A stretch of 64,000 bases of DNA, from the NCBI RefSeq assembly GCF_014698735.1, contig NZ_JACJTQ010000029.1:17707-81706 (forward strand), read 5' to 3'. The position numbers were made by a program, and so were the translations under genes. The stretch is from Anabaena catenula FACHB-362. GTDB lineage: Bacteria > Cyanobacteriota > Cyanobacteriia > Cyanobacteriales > Nostocaceae. Of the stretch, positions 11,873-21,150 are shown piece by piece. Positions within the stretch are counted from its first letter, which is position 1; every line of letters starts with the position of its first letter. The notes beneath the pieces were generated by a model. That model made no database searches, was not told the origin of the DNA, and saw only the letters and a list, made by a program, of their open reading frames with translations.

Positions 11873-12294
11873 ACCAGACGCGGGGACGGGGAGATGGGGA
11901 GACACGGGGACGGGGAGATGGGGAGATTGAGGGATTGATTTGTAGCTTTAATGAAGTGAATTAATATTAGGAGGAAGAAAGTAGGAGAAGGAGGAGTTAG
12001 GGGTCAGAATAAATGCAATTTGCTTAATTTTTAATTCTCCTAAATTATCGTTAATTAATATAGTTTGATTATAAGTATTCAGGATAGAGGAGAATACTCC
12101 AAGTCAAGATAATAAAGACTTTCCGAGTCAGATTTAATGATTTTGATAAAATCTTACTTCTCTCTATTCTTCATTTCCTAAGCATTCTGAACCGAAGGTC
12201 TGCGTAGCGTCTCCTGACTCCTGACTCCTGAATTCTTACGTTTGATTTATTTCCGCCTACCTACTTAAAAATATCTAATACTAGGAAAAAAATC
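11873..12294. other. Repeat-filled spacer between ribBA and the site-2 protease
   Basis: The spacer contains G-rich tandem units (GGGGACGGGGAGAT, about 11880-11928), then a copy of a longer dispersed repeat, and CTCCTGA heptamers at about 12211-12231. No ORF of note is seen. The promoter of the downstream gene should lie in the last 60 bp. Confidence 0.6.
12071..12239 (+). repeat. Dispersed repeat, copy 1 (about 169 bp)
   Basis: This segment is homologous, in inverted orientation, to 31254-31441. Shared landmarks are ATTCAGGATAGA at one end, AAGCATTCTGAACCGA in the middle and GTCTCCTGACTCCTGACTCC at the other end. This copy lacks a 24-bp insertion that the second copy carries after ACCGA. 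It has no coding potential. Confidence 0.8.
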
Positions 12295-13491
12295 ATGCAA
12301 ACTAATTGGAAAATAGGCTCTTTGTTTGGTATTCCTCTGTTTTTAGACCCGTTGTGGTTTGTAATTTTGGGGTTAGCAACTCTGAATTTTGGAGTAGCTT
12401 ATCAACAATGGGGTACTGTCACAGGTTGGAGTGCTGGACTAGTCATGGCACTGCTATTATTTACTTCTGTATTATTGCATGAGTTAGGACACAGCTTAGT
12501 AGCACAGTCTCAAGGGATTAAAGTTAATTCCATTACTTTGTTTTTTTTCGGTGGGATTGCAGCGATAGAGGAAGAATCGAAAACTCCAGGGAAAGCTTTT
12601 CAAGTAGCGATCGCAGGGCCTGCGGTAAGTATAGTCCTGTTTTTGCTGCTACGTCTAGCTTCTAACATAATTCCTGATACCACACCGCTGAATGTAATGG
12701 TGAGAGATTTAGCGAGAATTAACTTAGTTGTTGCTTTATTTAACTTGATTCCCGGTTTACCGTTGGATGGTGGACAGGTGTTAAAAGCAGCACTATGGAA
12801 AATAACAGGCGATCGCTTTCAAGCCGTACATTGGGCAGCAAGGTGTGGACAGCTTTTAGGTTATAGTGCGATCGCTTTAGGATTTGCTGTAGATTTCTTC
12901 AGCAGAGAATTACTCACAGGTTTATGGATTGTACTCTTGGGTTGGTTTGGAATTCGTAACGCCAACAGTTATGACCGTGTAACCACATTACAAGAAACCT
13001 TACTCAAACTAGTAGCTGCTGATGCCATGACCCGTGATTTTCGGGTAGTAGACGCTGACCAAACCTTAAGAGAGTTTGCTGATTTGTACCTTTTAGAAAC
13101 AGCCTCCTCGCAAGTTTATTTTGCAGCTGCTGATGGACGTTACCGGGGAATGGTAACTGTTAATGATTTGCGGACAACAGAAAGAAGTCAGTGGGAAACC
13201 CAAACGCTGCAAAGCATTGTTCATCCCCTCACAACAATACCCACCGTTACAGAATCAACTTCCTTAGCCCAAGTAATTAACAAGCTAGAAAATGAACAGC
13301 TACCCCGAATTACTGTTCTCTCTCCCGCAGGTGCTGTAGCTGGCATAATTGACCGAGGAGATGTAGTCAAGTGTGCAGGGCAAAAGTTAAATTTGCCAAT
13401 CACCGAAGCTGAAATCAAGCGAATTAAAGAAGAAGGTAGTTTTCCACCAGGATTACAACTGGGAATAATAGCGAAGTCAACCACAAATTAA
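12295..13491 (+). CDS. Site-2 protease family protein (M50B) with CBS domains
   Basis: This 398-residue membrane metalloprotease has the zinc motif HELGH at residues 62-66 inside a transmembrane helix, and the third ligand in NLIPGLPLDGG (Asp158). About six hydrophobic segments occupy residues 1-220. Two CBS modules follow (about 243-375). M50B proteases cut membrane-bound anti-sigma factors or other proteins within the bilayer; CBS domains usually bind adenine nucleotides and regulate. The substrate is unknown. The gene ends 21 bp before the deaminase gene, probably in one transcript. Confidence 0.92.
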   Translation: MQTNWKIGSLFGIPLFLDPLWFVILGLATLNFGVAYQQWGTVTGWSAGLVMALLLFTSVLLHELGHSLVAQSQGIKVNSITLFFFGGIAAIEEESKTPGKAFQVAIAGPAVSIVLFLLLRLASNIIPDTTPLNVMVRDLARINLVVALFNLIPGLPLDGGQVLKAALWKITGDRFQAVHWAARCGQLLGYSAIALGFAVDFFSRELLTGLWIVLLGWFGIRNANSYDRVTTLQETLLKLVAADAMTRDFRVVDADQTLREFADLYLLETASSQVYFAAADGRYRGMVTVNDLRTTERSQWETQTLQSIVHPLTTIPTVTESTSLAQVINKLENEQLPRITVLSPAGAVAGIIDRGDVVKCAGQKLNLPITEAEIKRIKEEGSFPPGLQLGIIAKSTTN

Positions 13492-13512
13492 AGGAGAAAG
13501 GAGAATTTACAA

Positions 13513-13944
13513 ATGGACGAATTTATGCAAGCTGCCATTACAGAAGCAAAACAAGGTAGACAAGAAGGAGGAATTCCCATTGGTTCCATTCTAGTTAAGG
13601 ATGGTAAAATTCTCGGCAGAGGACACAACAAACGTGTGCAAGATGGTGATCCTGTCACCCATGCCGAAATTGATTGTCTTCGCAATGCTGGGAGAATTGG
13701 CAGCTACAGAGGGACAACATTATATTCAACATTAATGCCGTGCTATTTGTGTGCTGGTGCTGTAGTGCAGTTTGGCATTAAAAAAGTAATTGCTGGAGAA
13801 TCAAAGACTTTTCCAGGTGCGAAAGAATTTATGGTTTCTCATGGTGTGGAAGTAATAGATTTAAACTTGCATGAATGCGAACAAATGATGAGTGAATTTA
13901 TTCAAGAGAAACCAGAATTATGGAATGAGGATATTGGTAAATAA
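13513..13944 (+). CDS. Nucleoside/cytosine deaminase, yeast Fcy1-like
   Basis: This 143-residue zinc deaminase has the HAE motif in VTHAEIDCL and the paired cysteines in LMPCYLCAGAVVQFG. The N-terminal EGGIPIGSILVKDGKILGRGHN and the C-terminal FIQEKPELWNEDIG resemble yeast cytosine deaminase more than bacterial tRNA adenosine deaminase TadA or CMP deaminase. The likely reaction is cytosine to uracil in pyrimidine salvage. AGGAGAAAGGAGA just upstream is a strong ribosome binding site. Confidence 0.85.
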   Translation: MDEFMQAAITEAKQGRQEGGIPIGSILVKDGKILGRGHNKRVQDGDPVTHAEIDCLRNAGRIGSYRGTTLYSTLMPCYLCAGAVVQFGIKKVIAGESKTFPGAKEFMVSHGVEVIDLNLHECEQMMSEFIQEKPELWNEDIGK

Positions 13945-13951
13945 ACATATT

Positions 13952-14878
13952 TCATAAAATGCCTTTGTCTTGCAAGAAAGAATCAAAAGTCACCCGTTCA
14001 GGAAGTGATGCTTGTGCGCCTCTTTTTGTTGTTGCTAAAGCACCTGCTGCTGCACCCCAAACTACTGCTTTTCGTAAAGGGAGTTTTTGAAAAAGTGCTG
14101 CTGCTAAACCACCATTAAAAGCATCACCAGCGGCAACGGTATCAACTGCATGAACTGGGAAAGCAGGTGTAAAGAAAGCTTCTTCAGCATTGGCACAATA
14201 AACACCTTTTGCACCCAATTTTATCACTGCACATTTTACTCCTCGTTGCAATAAAATACCTGCGGCTTTTGCGGCTGTTTCCGCTCCATTTACAGGAAAC
14301 CCCACCAACTGTTCTGCTTCTATTTCATTAGGTGTGATAATATCAATTAAGGGGTAAAGTTCATCTGGTAAATGGGTTTGTGCTGGTGCAGGATCAAGAA
14401 TGACACTAATATTTGCATTTCTCGCCGCTTTGGCAGCAGCCACTACTGTATTAATGGGAATTTCCAATTGTAAAAGTATTGCGTTTGCTTCTGGTAATAA
14501 ATGGGATAATCTTTCTACATCTTCATCATTTACGCGCCCATTTGCACCGGGAATAATAATAATTTGATTTTCTCCACTATCATCAACGGTGATGAGAGCA
14601 ACTCCCGAATTAACGTTATTATCTATGAATAGATTTGCAGTTTTTACGCCTGATGATTGCAAATTTTCAATTAATTCTACACCGAAAGTATCCCCACCTA
14701 CACGCCCAACTATATGGGTAGGAATTCCCAATTTTGCTAGTGCTACGGCTTGATTTGCACCTTTACCTCCAGGTGTTGTCAAAAAATCTTTCCCCGTTAG
14801 TGTTTCTCCAGGAACTGGTAAGCGAGTTGCTGTTACTACTAAGTCTAAATTAATACTGCCGAATACGATAATGTTCAT
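13952..14878 (-). CDS. rbsK: Ribokinase (PfkB family)
   Basis: This 308-residue sugar kinase phosphorylates ribose to ribose 5-phosphate. The N-terminal FGSINLDLVVTATRLPVPGET, the GGKGANQAVALAKLG signature, IIIIPGANG and the C-terminal catalytic DTVAAGDAFNGGLAAAL (base Asp in GAGD-type motif, here AAGD) are all visible. No ribose transporter genes are adjacent. The gene converges with the cytosine deaminase gene, which fits a nucleoside salvage neighbourhood, but this is only context. Confidence 0.93.
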   Translation of the reverse strand: MNIIVFGSINLDLVVTATRLPVPGETLTGKDFLTTPGGKGANQAVALAKLGIPTHIVGRVGGDTFGVELIENLQSSGVKTANLFIDNNVNSGVALITVDDSGENQIIIIPGANGRVNDEDVERLSHLLPEANAILLQLEIPINTVVAAAKAARNANISVILDPAPAQTHLPDELYPLIDIITPNEIEAEQLVGFPVNGAETAAKAAGILLQRGVKCAVIKLGAKGVYCANAEEAFFTPAFPVHAVDTVAAGDAFNGGLAAALFQKLPLRKAVVWGAAAGALATTKRGAQASLPERVTFDSFLQDKGIL

Positions 14879-15232
14879 AATAGTGGTTTAATTGGCAAAA
14901 TTATTAGTACATAGTTACTAAGGTATGGTACTCTAGTATTAATGATAGATTGCTGTCAGTACGCGTTCTGTGAAATTTCCCTCAGTTGGTCGCTGGGGGA
15001 TTTTTATTTTTCTAACTAAATTGTTATGTCAATAGTCGTGCAAAATAAATTATCTATACTAAAAACGGTTGTCAACTTTACTTTTAAACGCAGAGGTTCG
15101 CTGAGGTAAACGCAAAGTGACGCAGAGTTTTTATTGAAGTTTTCGCTTTGAATTTTGTTATCCTCATAAAGTCGAGATATTAACGGTAATTAGGACTATC
15201 TGAAATTCTGGAATCTTTGTCAAACAAGAATT
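14879..15232. other. Spacer between rbsK and the acetyltransferase
   Basis: These 354 bp lie between two minus-strand genes. They contain an orphan plus-strand terminator (14979-15011, listed separately) and a dispersed repeat of the ACGCAGAGG / GCGCAAAGTGACGCAGAG type at about 15089-15128. No ORF is supported. Confidence 0.5.
14900..15011 (+). ncRNA. Candidate small RNA ending in an intrinsic terminator
   Basis: A 7-bp stem CCCTCAG / CTGGGGG (14979-14985 with 14993-14999, one G-U pair), loop TTGGTCG, is followed by ATTTTTATTTTT on the plus strand. Both neighbouring genes are on the minus strand, and on that strand the hairpin lacks a U tract. So the terminator must end an unannotated plus-strand transcript. 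The 5' end is a guess; only the terminator is directly supported. Confidence 0.4.
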
Positions 15233-15793
15233 TTAAAAAGCTGACCGAATAATGTGGCAAGGATTACCCGCAGCGATGACATTTGCTGGTATATCTTTAA
15301 TGACTACACTACCTGCGCCAATGGTAGTATTATCACCAATGGTTACACCTGGACAAATAATTACACCACCACCTATCCAGACATTATTACCAATTTTAAT
15401 TGGTGCGGCTAGTTCTCTACCTGTTAGCCGAGTTTCTGGGTCTGTGGGATGATAAGCTGTGTAAATCTGCACATAAGGAGCAATTAACACATTTTCACCA
15501 ATATGAACGGTATTGCAATCTAAAATTACACAACCATAATTTATGTATAAGTTATTGCCAGCGTAAATATTACCACCATAGTCGCAGTGGAAAGGTGGGA
15601 CAATTTTGATTTTTTCTCCTATTTCCGCAAACAAGTCTTGTAAAATTTGCTGTCGCTGCTGTTGCTGTTCTGCGGTTGTTGAGTTGTACATTTGCAGTAG
15701 ACGACTAGCACGCTGACTTTCAGCAACTAATTCCGCATCTTCTGATAAATATAACTCCCCTGCCAGCATTTTTTGTTTTTCTGTTTTTTCCAT
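15233..15793 (-). CDS. Sugar O-acetyltransferase (LacA/Maa/NodL type)
   Basis: The 186-residue protein starts MEKTEKQKMLAGELYLSED, the maltose-acetyltransferase N-terminal helix domain, and continues with left-handed beta-helix hexapeptide repeats from about residue 60 (NNLYINYGCVILDC, IGNNVWIGGGVIICPGVTIG). The catalytic-type histidine is in YTAYHPTDPETR. It should transfer acetyl from acetyl-CoA to a sugar hydroxyl. The acceptor cannot be told. It follows folB in the same direction after about 10 bp. Confidence 0.92.
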   Translation of the reverse strand: MEKTEKQKMLAGELYLSEDAELVAESQRASRLLQMYNSTTAEQQQQRQQILQDLFAEIGEKIKIVPPFHCDYGGNIYAGNNLYINYGCVILDCNTVHIGENVLIAPYVQIYTAYHPTDPETRLTGRELAAPIKIGNNVWIGGGVIICPGVTIGDNTTIGAGSVVIKDIPANVIAAGNPCHIIRSAF

Positions 15794-15803
15794 GACAGGG
15801 TAT

Positions 15804-16169
15804 TTAATTAGACTTGCTTCGTGTTAACTCAATGCTAATTTTGCCATTAAAGTCAGGAATAGGTGCAGCGGGTTTACTGAGAATGACTTGTACTTGATTA
15901 ATACCATCGCTATCTTCTAAGATACCATCTGCGATCGCACCTGCTAATCTCTCTACCAATGCAAATTTTGAGGTTTTGACTAAATTTTGAATTAAACTAA
16001 TTGTGCGACGATAATCTATTGTATCTTCAATATTATCTGTTTTAGCGGGTTGAGAAAGATCCAACCATAATTTGACATCTACCTCAAACCATTGTCCTAA
16101 TACCTGTTCTTCTGGTAAAAACCCGGTATAGCCGTAGCAGCGAATTCCAGTTAAATGGATACAGTCCAT
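15804..16169 (-). CDS. folB: Dihydroneopterin aldolase
   Basis: This 121-residue enzyme cleaves 7,8-dihydroneopterin to 6-hydroxymethyl-dihydropterin and glycolaldehyde in folate synthesis. Family features are IRCYGYTGFLPEEQVLGQWFEVDVKLWLDL, the TIDYRRTISLI segment, the conserved LVERLAGAIADGIL and the C-terminal KPAAPIPDFNGKISIELTR. It sits 10 bp upstream of the acetyltransferase, so the two are probably co-transcribed. Confidence 0.95.
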   Translation of the reverse strand: MDCIHLTGIRCYGYTGFLPEEQVLGQWFEVDVKLWLDLSQPAKTDNIEDTIDYRRTISLIQNLVKTSKFALVERLAGAIADGILEDSDGINQVQVILSKPAAPIPDFNGKISIELTRSKSN

Positions 16170-16237
16170 AAGAAATGAGAGGTGACAGGTGAGAAGTGAT
16201 AGGTGATAATTTTACCTAGTTACCCATTATCTAATAA

Positions 16238-17965
16238 ATGCAACTTAGTTTTTATAATCTTAATCAACTTTGGTCTTATGTATTAACGGAAACCCTCAAA
16301 CGCTTGGGTTTAAATTGTGCTGTTATTTGTCCTGGTTCTCGTTCTACACCCTTAACTTTAGCATTTGTCCAGCAAACGCCGGAAATTGAAGCTATTTCCA
16401 TTTTAGATGAACGTTCTGCGGCTTTTTTTGCATTGGGACAAGCCAAAGCAACGGGAAAACCTGTAGTATTAGTTTGTACTTCGGGAACAGCAGGAGCAAA
16501 TTTTTACCCTGCGGTAATTGAAGCTAGAGAAAGTCGTGTACCTTTATTAATTTTAACCACCGATAGACCAGCAGAATTACGAGATTGTCATTCTGGCCAA
16601 ACTATCGACCAAGTAAAATTATACGGTAATTATCCCAATTGGCAAACCGAGTTAGCGACACCCGTTGCTGACATGGAAATGTTAAGTTATCTCAGACAAA
16701 CGGCAATTTATGCTTGGGAACGTTGTCAATTTCCCAACGGGGGAGCAGTGCATTTAAATATACCATTTCGTGACCCGCTGGCACCAATTGCCGATGGTAT
16801 AAATTTTACCTTAGATGTTGAATATTTTTTTTCAGGAATAGTCTCAACTCCATTACCAATTACCCATTACCAATTACCCATTACCCATGACCAAAAAGGT
16901 ATTATTATTGCTGGTGTAGCCCAACCAAAAGCACCTGAAGAATATTGTAGAGCGATCGCACAACTTTCTCAAACTCTCCAATGGCCTGTTTTAGCTGAAG
17001 GACTTTCCCCAGTTAGAAATTACGCAGATTTAAATCCCTATCTAATTTCTACCTATGACATCATTTTACGTAATCGGCAACTTGCTGAAGAATTAACACC
17101 AGAAATGGTAATTCAAATCGGAGAAATGCCCACAAGTAAAGAACTGCGTAATTGGTTAATTGCTAATAAACCTCAACGTTGGATAATTGATAGTTGCGAT
17201 CAAAATTTAGATCCTTTACATGGGAAAACAATACATTTAAGGACATCTATAGAGTATTTAAAGACTGAAATTTGGAAACTAGGAAATGGGAACTTAGAAT
17301 ATTTGCAAAAATGGTGTGATATAGAAGCAAAAGTTAGAAAAAATATTGATGTTAATTTTGAAAAGATGGAGGAATTAATTGAAAGTAAAGCAGCTTGGTT
17401 AATTTCCCAAATTCTCCCACCCGAAACACCGCTATTTATTGCTAATAGTATGCCAGTGCGAGATGTAGAATTCTTCTGGAAACCAAATAATTTAAGAATT
17501 AAACCTTATTTTAATCGAGGTGCAAATGGAATTGATGGGACACTTTCCACCGCTTTAGGAATAGCACATCATCAACAAAGTAGTGTAATGTTAACAGGAG
17601 ATTTATCTCTATTACATGATACAAATGGGTTTTTAATTAGAAATAAATTTATTGGACACCTGACAATTATTTTAATTAATAATAATGGTGGCGGGATATT
17701 TGAGATGCTACCCGTTGCCAATTTTAATCCACCTTTTGAAGAATTTTTTGCCACTCCCCAAAATATTGATTTTGCTCAGTTATGCGCTACATATGGTGTG
17801 CAGCATGAGTTAATTACTTCTTGGGATGATTTGCAGGAAAGGTTGAATGTTTTACCAAAGACAGGAATTAGGGTTTTAGAAATCAGGACAAATCGGAAAA
17901 GGGATGCTATGTGGAGGAAGGAGAATTTAGGGAAGTTTAGTTTTGATATTGGGTTTAAATATTAG
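16238..17965 (+). CDS. menD: 2-succinyl-5-enolpyruvyl-6-hydroxy-3-cyclohexene-1-carboxylate synthase
   Basis: The 575-residue thiamine-diphosphate enzyme joins isochorismate and 2-oxoglutarate in naphthoquinone synthesis, here for phylloquinone of photosystem I. Visible parts are the PYR domain with ICPGSRSTPLTLAF and LDERSAAFFALGQAKATGKP, and the PP domain with the cofactor motif near GDLSLLHDTNGFL and NNNGGGIFEMLP. Residues about 205-218 (PLPITHYQLPITHDQ) are encoded by an STRR array and look like a neutral insertion in the linker after the first domain. menB lies 2.2 kb downstream but is not contiguous. Confidence 0.96.
   Translation: MQLSFYNLNQLWSYVLTETLKRLGLNCAVICPGSRSTPLTLAFVQQTPEIEAISILDERSAAFFALGQAKATGKPVVLVCTSGTAGANFYPAVIEARESRVPLLILTTDRPAELRDCHSGQTIDQVKLYGNYPNWQTELATPVADMEMLSYLRQTAIYAWERCQFPNGGAVHLNIPFRDPLAPIADGINFTLDVEYFFSGIVSTPLPITHYQLPITHDQKGIIIAGVAQPKAPEEYCRAIAQLSQTLQWPVLAEGLSPVRNYADLNPYLISTYDIILRNRQLAEELTPEMVIQIGEMPTSKELRNWLIANKPQRWIIDSCDQNLDPLHGKTIHLRTSIEYLKTEIWKLGNGNLEYLQKWCDIEAKVRKNIDVNFEKMEELIESKAAWLISQILPPETPLFIANSMPVRDVEFFWKPNNLRIKPYFNRGANGIDGTLSTALGIAHHQQSSVMLTGDLSLLHDTNGFLIRNKFIGHLTIILINNNGGGIFEMLPVANFNPPFEEFFATPQNIDFAQLCATYGVQHELITSWDDLQERLNVLPKTGIRVLEIRTNRKRDAMWRKENLGKFSFDIGFKY
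16851..16892. repeat. In-frame STRR array inside menD
   Basis: Six tandem heptamers of the CATTACC/AATTACC type span 42 bp, exactly 14 codons, within the menD reading frame. The same heptamer family is found inside the aminotransferase gene at 27132-27176. Six units of seven are a multiple of three, so the frame is kept. Confidence 0.9.
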
Positions 17966-18214
17966 AGGATGTTTAAAAATTCATAAAGTTTACCCAATAA
18001 CCTCTCTCCTTGTCGGAAATGGGGTCAGGGGGTTAGGTTTCTGGGCTTTTGATATTAATAACAATACTTCTCAAACCTGAGGGGAGGACTGACGCTAATC
18101 ATCAATATTCCTCAGTTGTAACTTCAACAAATTTTTATCTTAAATTTTTTCAGTATTTTCTCTTAATGTATGTAGTACATTGAAGTAGTATGCATTCACA
18201 GGATTGTTGAAAAT

Positions 18215-19027
18215 ATGACAAATGAACTTCATCTTTATTTTGATGACTCTGGCAGCCGTAATCCAGATTCAGCGGCAATACCGCGCCGTGATGGTATTGA
18301 TTGCTTTGCCCTAGGAGGAATCTTAGTGCAACAAGAGAATATAGAAACTATTATAATAAAGCATCAAGAATTTTGTAGTAAATGGAATGTTACCGAACCA
18401 TTACATTCTACTAAAATTCGTTCTCAACAGAAAGCTTTTGCTTGGTTAGGTAAGGAAGATAATAAACAGAAATCTCAAGAGTTTTTAAGCGAATTAGAAA
18501 TTCTTATGCTAGATTTACCGTTTACTATTATAGCCTGTGCTATTCATAGACAAGGTTACAAGGATCGTTATAAGAACAAGTACAATAACGATATTTGGAT
18601 GATGTGTAAAACTGCTTTCACTATTTTAGCTGAACGGTCAGTAAAATATGCTATTTACAAAGAACGCAAGTTACGGATATTTTTTGAAGAAAGTGGAAAA
18701 GATGCAGATAGAGCCATTCTAAAGTATGCGAAAGAACTTAAAACACAAGGAATGTATTTTGATCCACATAACTCGGCTGCTTATATGGGACTGACAGCAG
18801 AGAAATTTAAAATAAATTGGTTAGGAGAACCACAGCGTCTAACTAAGAAATCACCCATGATACAGCTTGCAGATCTAGTCTTGTATCCAATAATTAAGGG
18901 AGGTTATGATCCCAACTACCGAACTTATGACTCCCTTAAAACTAAGTTGAAACTTATTGATTGTATTTTAGAACCGGACAAAATACCTCAGATGGGTATC
19001 AAGTATAGCTGTTTCGACGATTTATAA
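18215..19027 (+). CDS. DUF3800 domain-containing protein
   Basis: The 270-residue protein begins LHLYFDDSGS, the acidic opening of DUF3800 (a predicted RNase H-like fold), followed by ALGGILV and a later acidic cluster IFFEESGKDADRAI. The C-terminal MIQLADLVLYPIIKGG is also typical. The family is often found on mobile or defence-related DNA, but its biochemical role is unknown. It stands alone, with its own terminator. Upstream, 17966-18214 contains only low-complexity and repeat-like sequence. Confidence 0.85.
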   Translation: MTNELHLYFDDSGSRNPDSAAIPRRDGIDCFALGGILVQQENIETIIIKHQEFCSKWNVTEPLHSTKIRSQQKAFAWLGKEDNKQKSQEFLSELEILMLDLPFTIIACAIHRQGYKDRYKNKYNNDIWMMCKTAFTILAERSVKYAIYKERKLRIFFEESGKDADRAILKYAKELKTQGMYFDPHNSAAYMGLTAEKFKINWLGEPQRLTKKSPMIQLADLVLYPIIKGGYDPNYRTYDSLKTKLKLIDCILEPDKIPQMGIKYSCFDDL

Positions 19028-19031
19028 AACT

Positions 19032-19058
19032 AAAGACTCGGAATTTATCCGAGTCTTT
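19032..19058 (+). terminator. Terminator of the DUF3800 gene
   Basis: A perfect 10-bp stem AAAGACTCGG / CCGAGTCTTT with a seven-base loop lies 4 bp after the stop. The run of T is only three long inside the stem end, so termination may be partial. Confidence 0.7.
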
Positions 19059-19237
19059 AAAATTTCGGCTTTCATACGAAAACCCCGGGGCGTTGCCCAA
19101 TAGATCCAGAATAAGACCATTCAAGATTAAGTGCAAGCTAAAATAGCCTTGTTTATTAAAACTTTAAATTTTACTTCACTTTGTATTTGAATATACTCTA
19201 GCCCTCTTCTTTGCGCCTTTGTATCTTTATACAAAAC

Positions 19238-20071
19238 TTACTCCCTTACTTCACTTTTTAACCACTCTTCCAAATCTGCAAGAGTAGAAAAATCTAGCAA
19301 AGCCTCACCTAATGCTTCCACCTGTTCCACTGACAAAGCCTGGATTTGAGACAGAAGTCCATCGGGAATAGTACCTAATCGTCGGTTTAATTGTCGCAGG
19401 ACAAGAGATCTCTCTCCTTTTACTATTCCTTCTTCCTTCGCGTCCCGAATAGCTCGTGGTTCTTCCAGATTCAGTCCTAACATTGCTGCAATCTCCTCTC
19501 GACTCAGGTTAGAAAACTTGTAGACGATAATCGTCGTTACTAAATCTATTATCGCTTGTTCCGATTGTTGCTGTGCAAGTTCAAGCAAAAACCGCGCTGA
19601 TTCCACAGCCTCTTCTTCAGGAATCGTAGTCAGCAACATCAAACCTAAACCCAAAGGTTGTTGTCGCAAATCTCCCAACTCATCCAGATATACCCGTCGG
19701 ACTTGACCATTTTCTAACAAACCCCTGTGAATCATTGAGTTTGAAGGTTCCATACTGCGAGAACCAAAAATTATCACCCCAAACCAGTCTTCATAACGAA
19801 TAGAGTGACGATAGAGAAACAAAAACAACTCAGAAAAAAAGCGGTGATATAAGTCTTCATCCTTCTGAAACTGCACCTCAGCAAAAAATACTATTTTAGA
19901 GACTGCATTATCAGGTGGTAGAAACACACCATCAATGCGGAATGCTGTTTCTTTCACCTCCACGGATTCAAATTGGTAGTCCTTTGCTTCTGGTGGTGGC
20001 TCGTCTATCAATTCAAACAATAAACCCGGAAATTGCTTGAATAACTTATAAAATATAGTGTCGCGTCGCAT
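19238..20071 (-). CDS. Rpn-family recombination-promoting nuclease / DUF2887 protein
   Basis: This 277-residue protein is the intact relative of the broken genes at 318-684 and 2141-2206. The N-terminal MRRDTIFYKLFKQFPGLLFELI leads to a PD-(D/E)XK core with Asp47 in FRIDGVF and Glu65-Val-Gln67 in FFAEVQFQK. A C-terminal helical part (about 245-275) contains LSVEQVEALGEALLDF. Related Rpn proteins are DNA endonucleases that promote RecA-independent recombination and are carried in many copies by cyanobacteria. Function is inferred from the family. The gene stands alone. Confidence 0.85.
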   Translation of the reverse strand: MRRDTIFYKLFKQFPGLLFELIDEPPPEAKDYQFESVEVKETAFRIDGVFLPPDNAVSKIVFFAEVQFQKDEDLYHRFFSELFLFLYRHSIRYEDWFGVIIFGSRSMEPSNSMIHRGLLENGQVRRVYLDELGDLRQQPLGLGLMLLTTIPEEEAVESARFLLELAQQQSEQAIIDLVTTIIVYKFSNLSREEIAAMLGLNLEEPRAIRDAKEEGIVKGERSLVLRQLNRRLGTIPDGLLSQIQALSVEQVEALGEALLDFSTLADLEEWLKSEVRE

Positions 20072-20188
20072 TTTTATTACACCACTGCGAGATAATTACC
20101 AGATTGTAAAGGCTGGAGATACTATAGCGATCGCATCACCCCAAGTCCGCGATAAAATTTTCAAGCACCACAAACCCACTGTATAACC

Positions 20189-21022
20189 ATGCAAATCGAC
20201 TGGAAAACCGTTAAAACCTACGAAGACATCCTTTATCAAAAAGCCGACGGTATCGCCAAAATCACCATCAACCGTCCCCACAAACGTAATGCTTTCCGTC
20301 CTAAAACCGTATTTGAACTATACGAAGCCTTTTGGGATGCCCGTGAAGATACAAGTATTGGTGTAGTCCTATTTACGGGTGCTGGCCCCCACACAGACGG
20401 TAAATACGCCTTCTGTTCAGGTGGTGATCAAAGTGTACGCGGACAAGCAGGTTATGTAGATGACTCAGGAATTCCCCGCTTAAACGTTTTAGACTTACAG
20501 CGTCTTATTCGTTCCATGCCTAAAGTAGTCATTGCCCTAGTAGCTGGTTATGCTATTGGAGGGGGTCATGTTTTACATTTAATCTGTGACTTGACTATTG
20601 CTGCGGATAACGCCATTTTTGGACAAACAGGCCCCAAAGTTGGCAGTTTTGACGGTGGTTTTGGTGCAAGTTATCTAGCCAGAATCGTCGGACAAAAAAA
20701 AGCCAGAGAAATATGGTTCCTCTGTCGTCAATATAATGCCGAACAAGCCTTAGAAATGGGTTTAGTTAATACCGTCGTCCCTGTAGAACAACTAGAAACA
20801 GAAGGTATACAATGGGCGCAAGAAATTTTAGAAAAAAGCCCCATTGCTATTCGTTGTCTCAAATCAGCATTTAACGCTGACTGTGACGGACAAGCTGGTT
20901 TACAAGAACTTGCCGGTAACGCTACCCTTCTCTATTACATGACAGAAGAAGGAGCAGAGGGAAAACAAGCATTTTTAGAAAAACGTCCTCCGAATTTTCG
21001 GGATTTTCCTTGGTTGCCTTAA
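20189..21022 (+). CDS. menB: 1,4-dihydroxy-2-naphthoyl-CoA synthase
   Basis: The 277-residue crotonase-fold enzyme closes the second ring of the naphthoquinone in phylloquinone synthesis. Key features are [31 protein letters not shown], the oxyanion region [39 protein letters not shown] and [13 protein letters not shown], which are diagnostic for MenB within the superfamily. The length and MQIDWKTV start are canonical. It acts after MenD in the same pathway. Confidence 0.98.
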   Translation: MQIDWKTVKTYEDILYQKADGIAKITINRPHKRNAFRPKTVFELYEAFWDAREDTSIGVVLFTGAGPHTDGKYAFCSGGDQSVRGQAGYVDDSGIPRLNVLDLQRLIRSMPKVVIALVAGYAIGGGHVLHLICDLTIAADNAIFGQTGPKVGSFDGGFGASYLARIVGQKKAREIWFLCRQYNAEQALEMGLVNTVVPVEQLETEGIQWAQEILEKSPIAIRCLKSAFNADCDGQAGLQELAGNATLLYYMTEEGAEGKQAFLEKRPPNFRDFPWLP

Positions 21023-21035
21023 ATATTGTTTAAAA

Positions 21036-21058
21036 TCGCACCTTACTACAAGGTGCGA
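21036..21058 (+). terminator. Probable terminator of menB
   Basis: A perfect 9-bp stem TCGCACCTT / AAGGTGCGA with loop ACTAC lies 13 bp after the menB stop. The following CATTTGTTG is only moderately U-rich. Confidence 0.6.
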
Positions 21059-21150
21059 CATTTGTTGATATTAACTTTGACAGAATGAAAATTTTAAAAT
21101 CAAATATTATGTTAAGTGAACAAAAAATTTATTACAGTAATGATGGGTAA

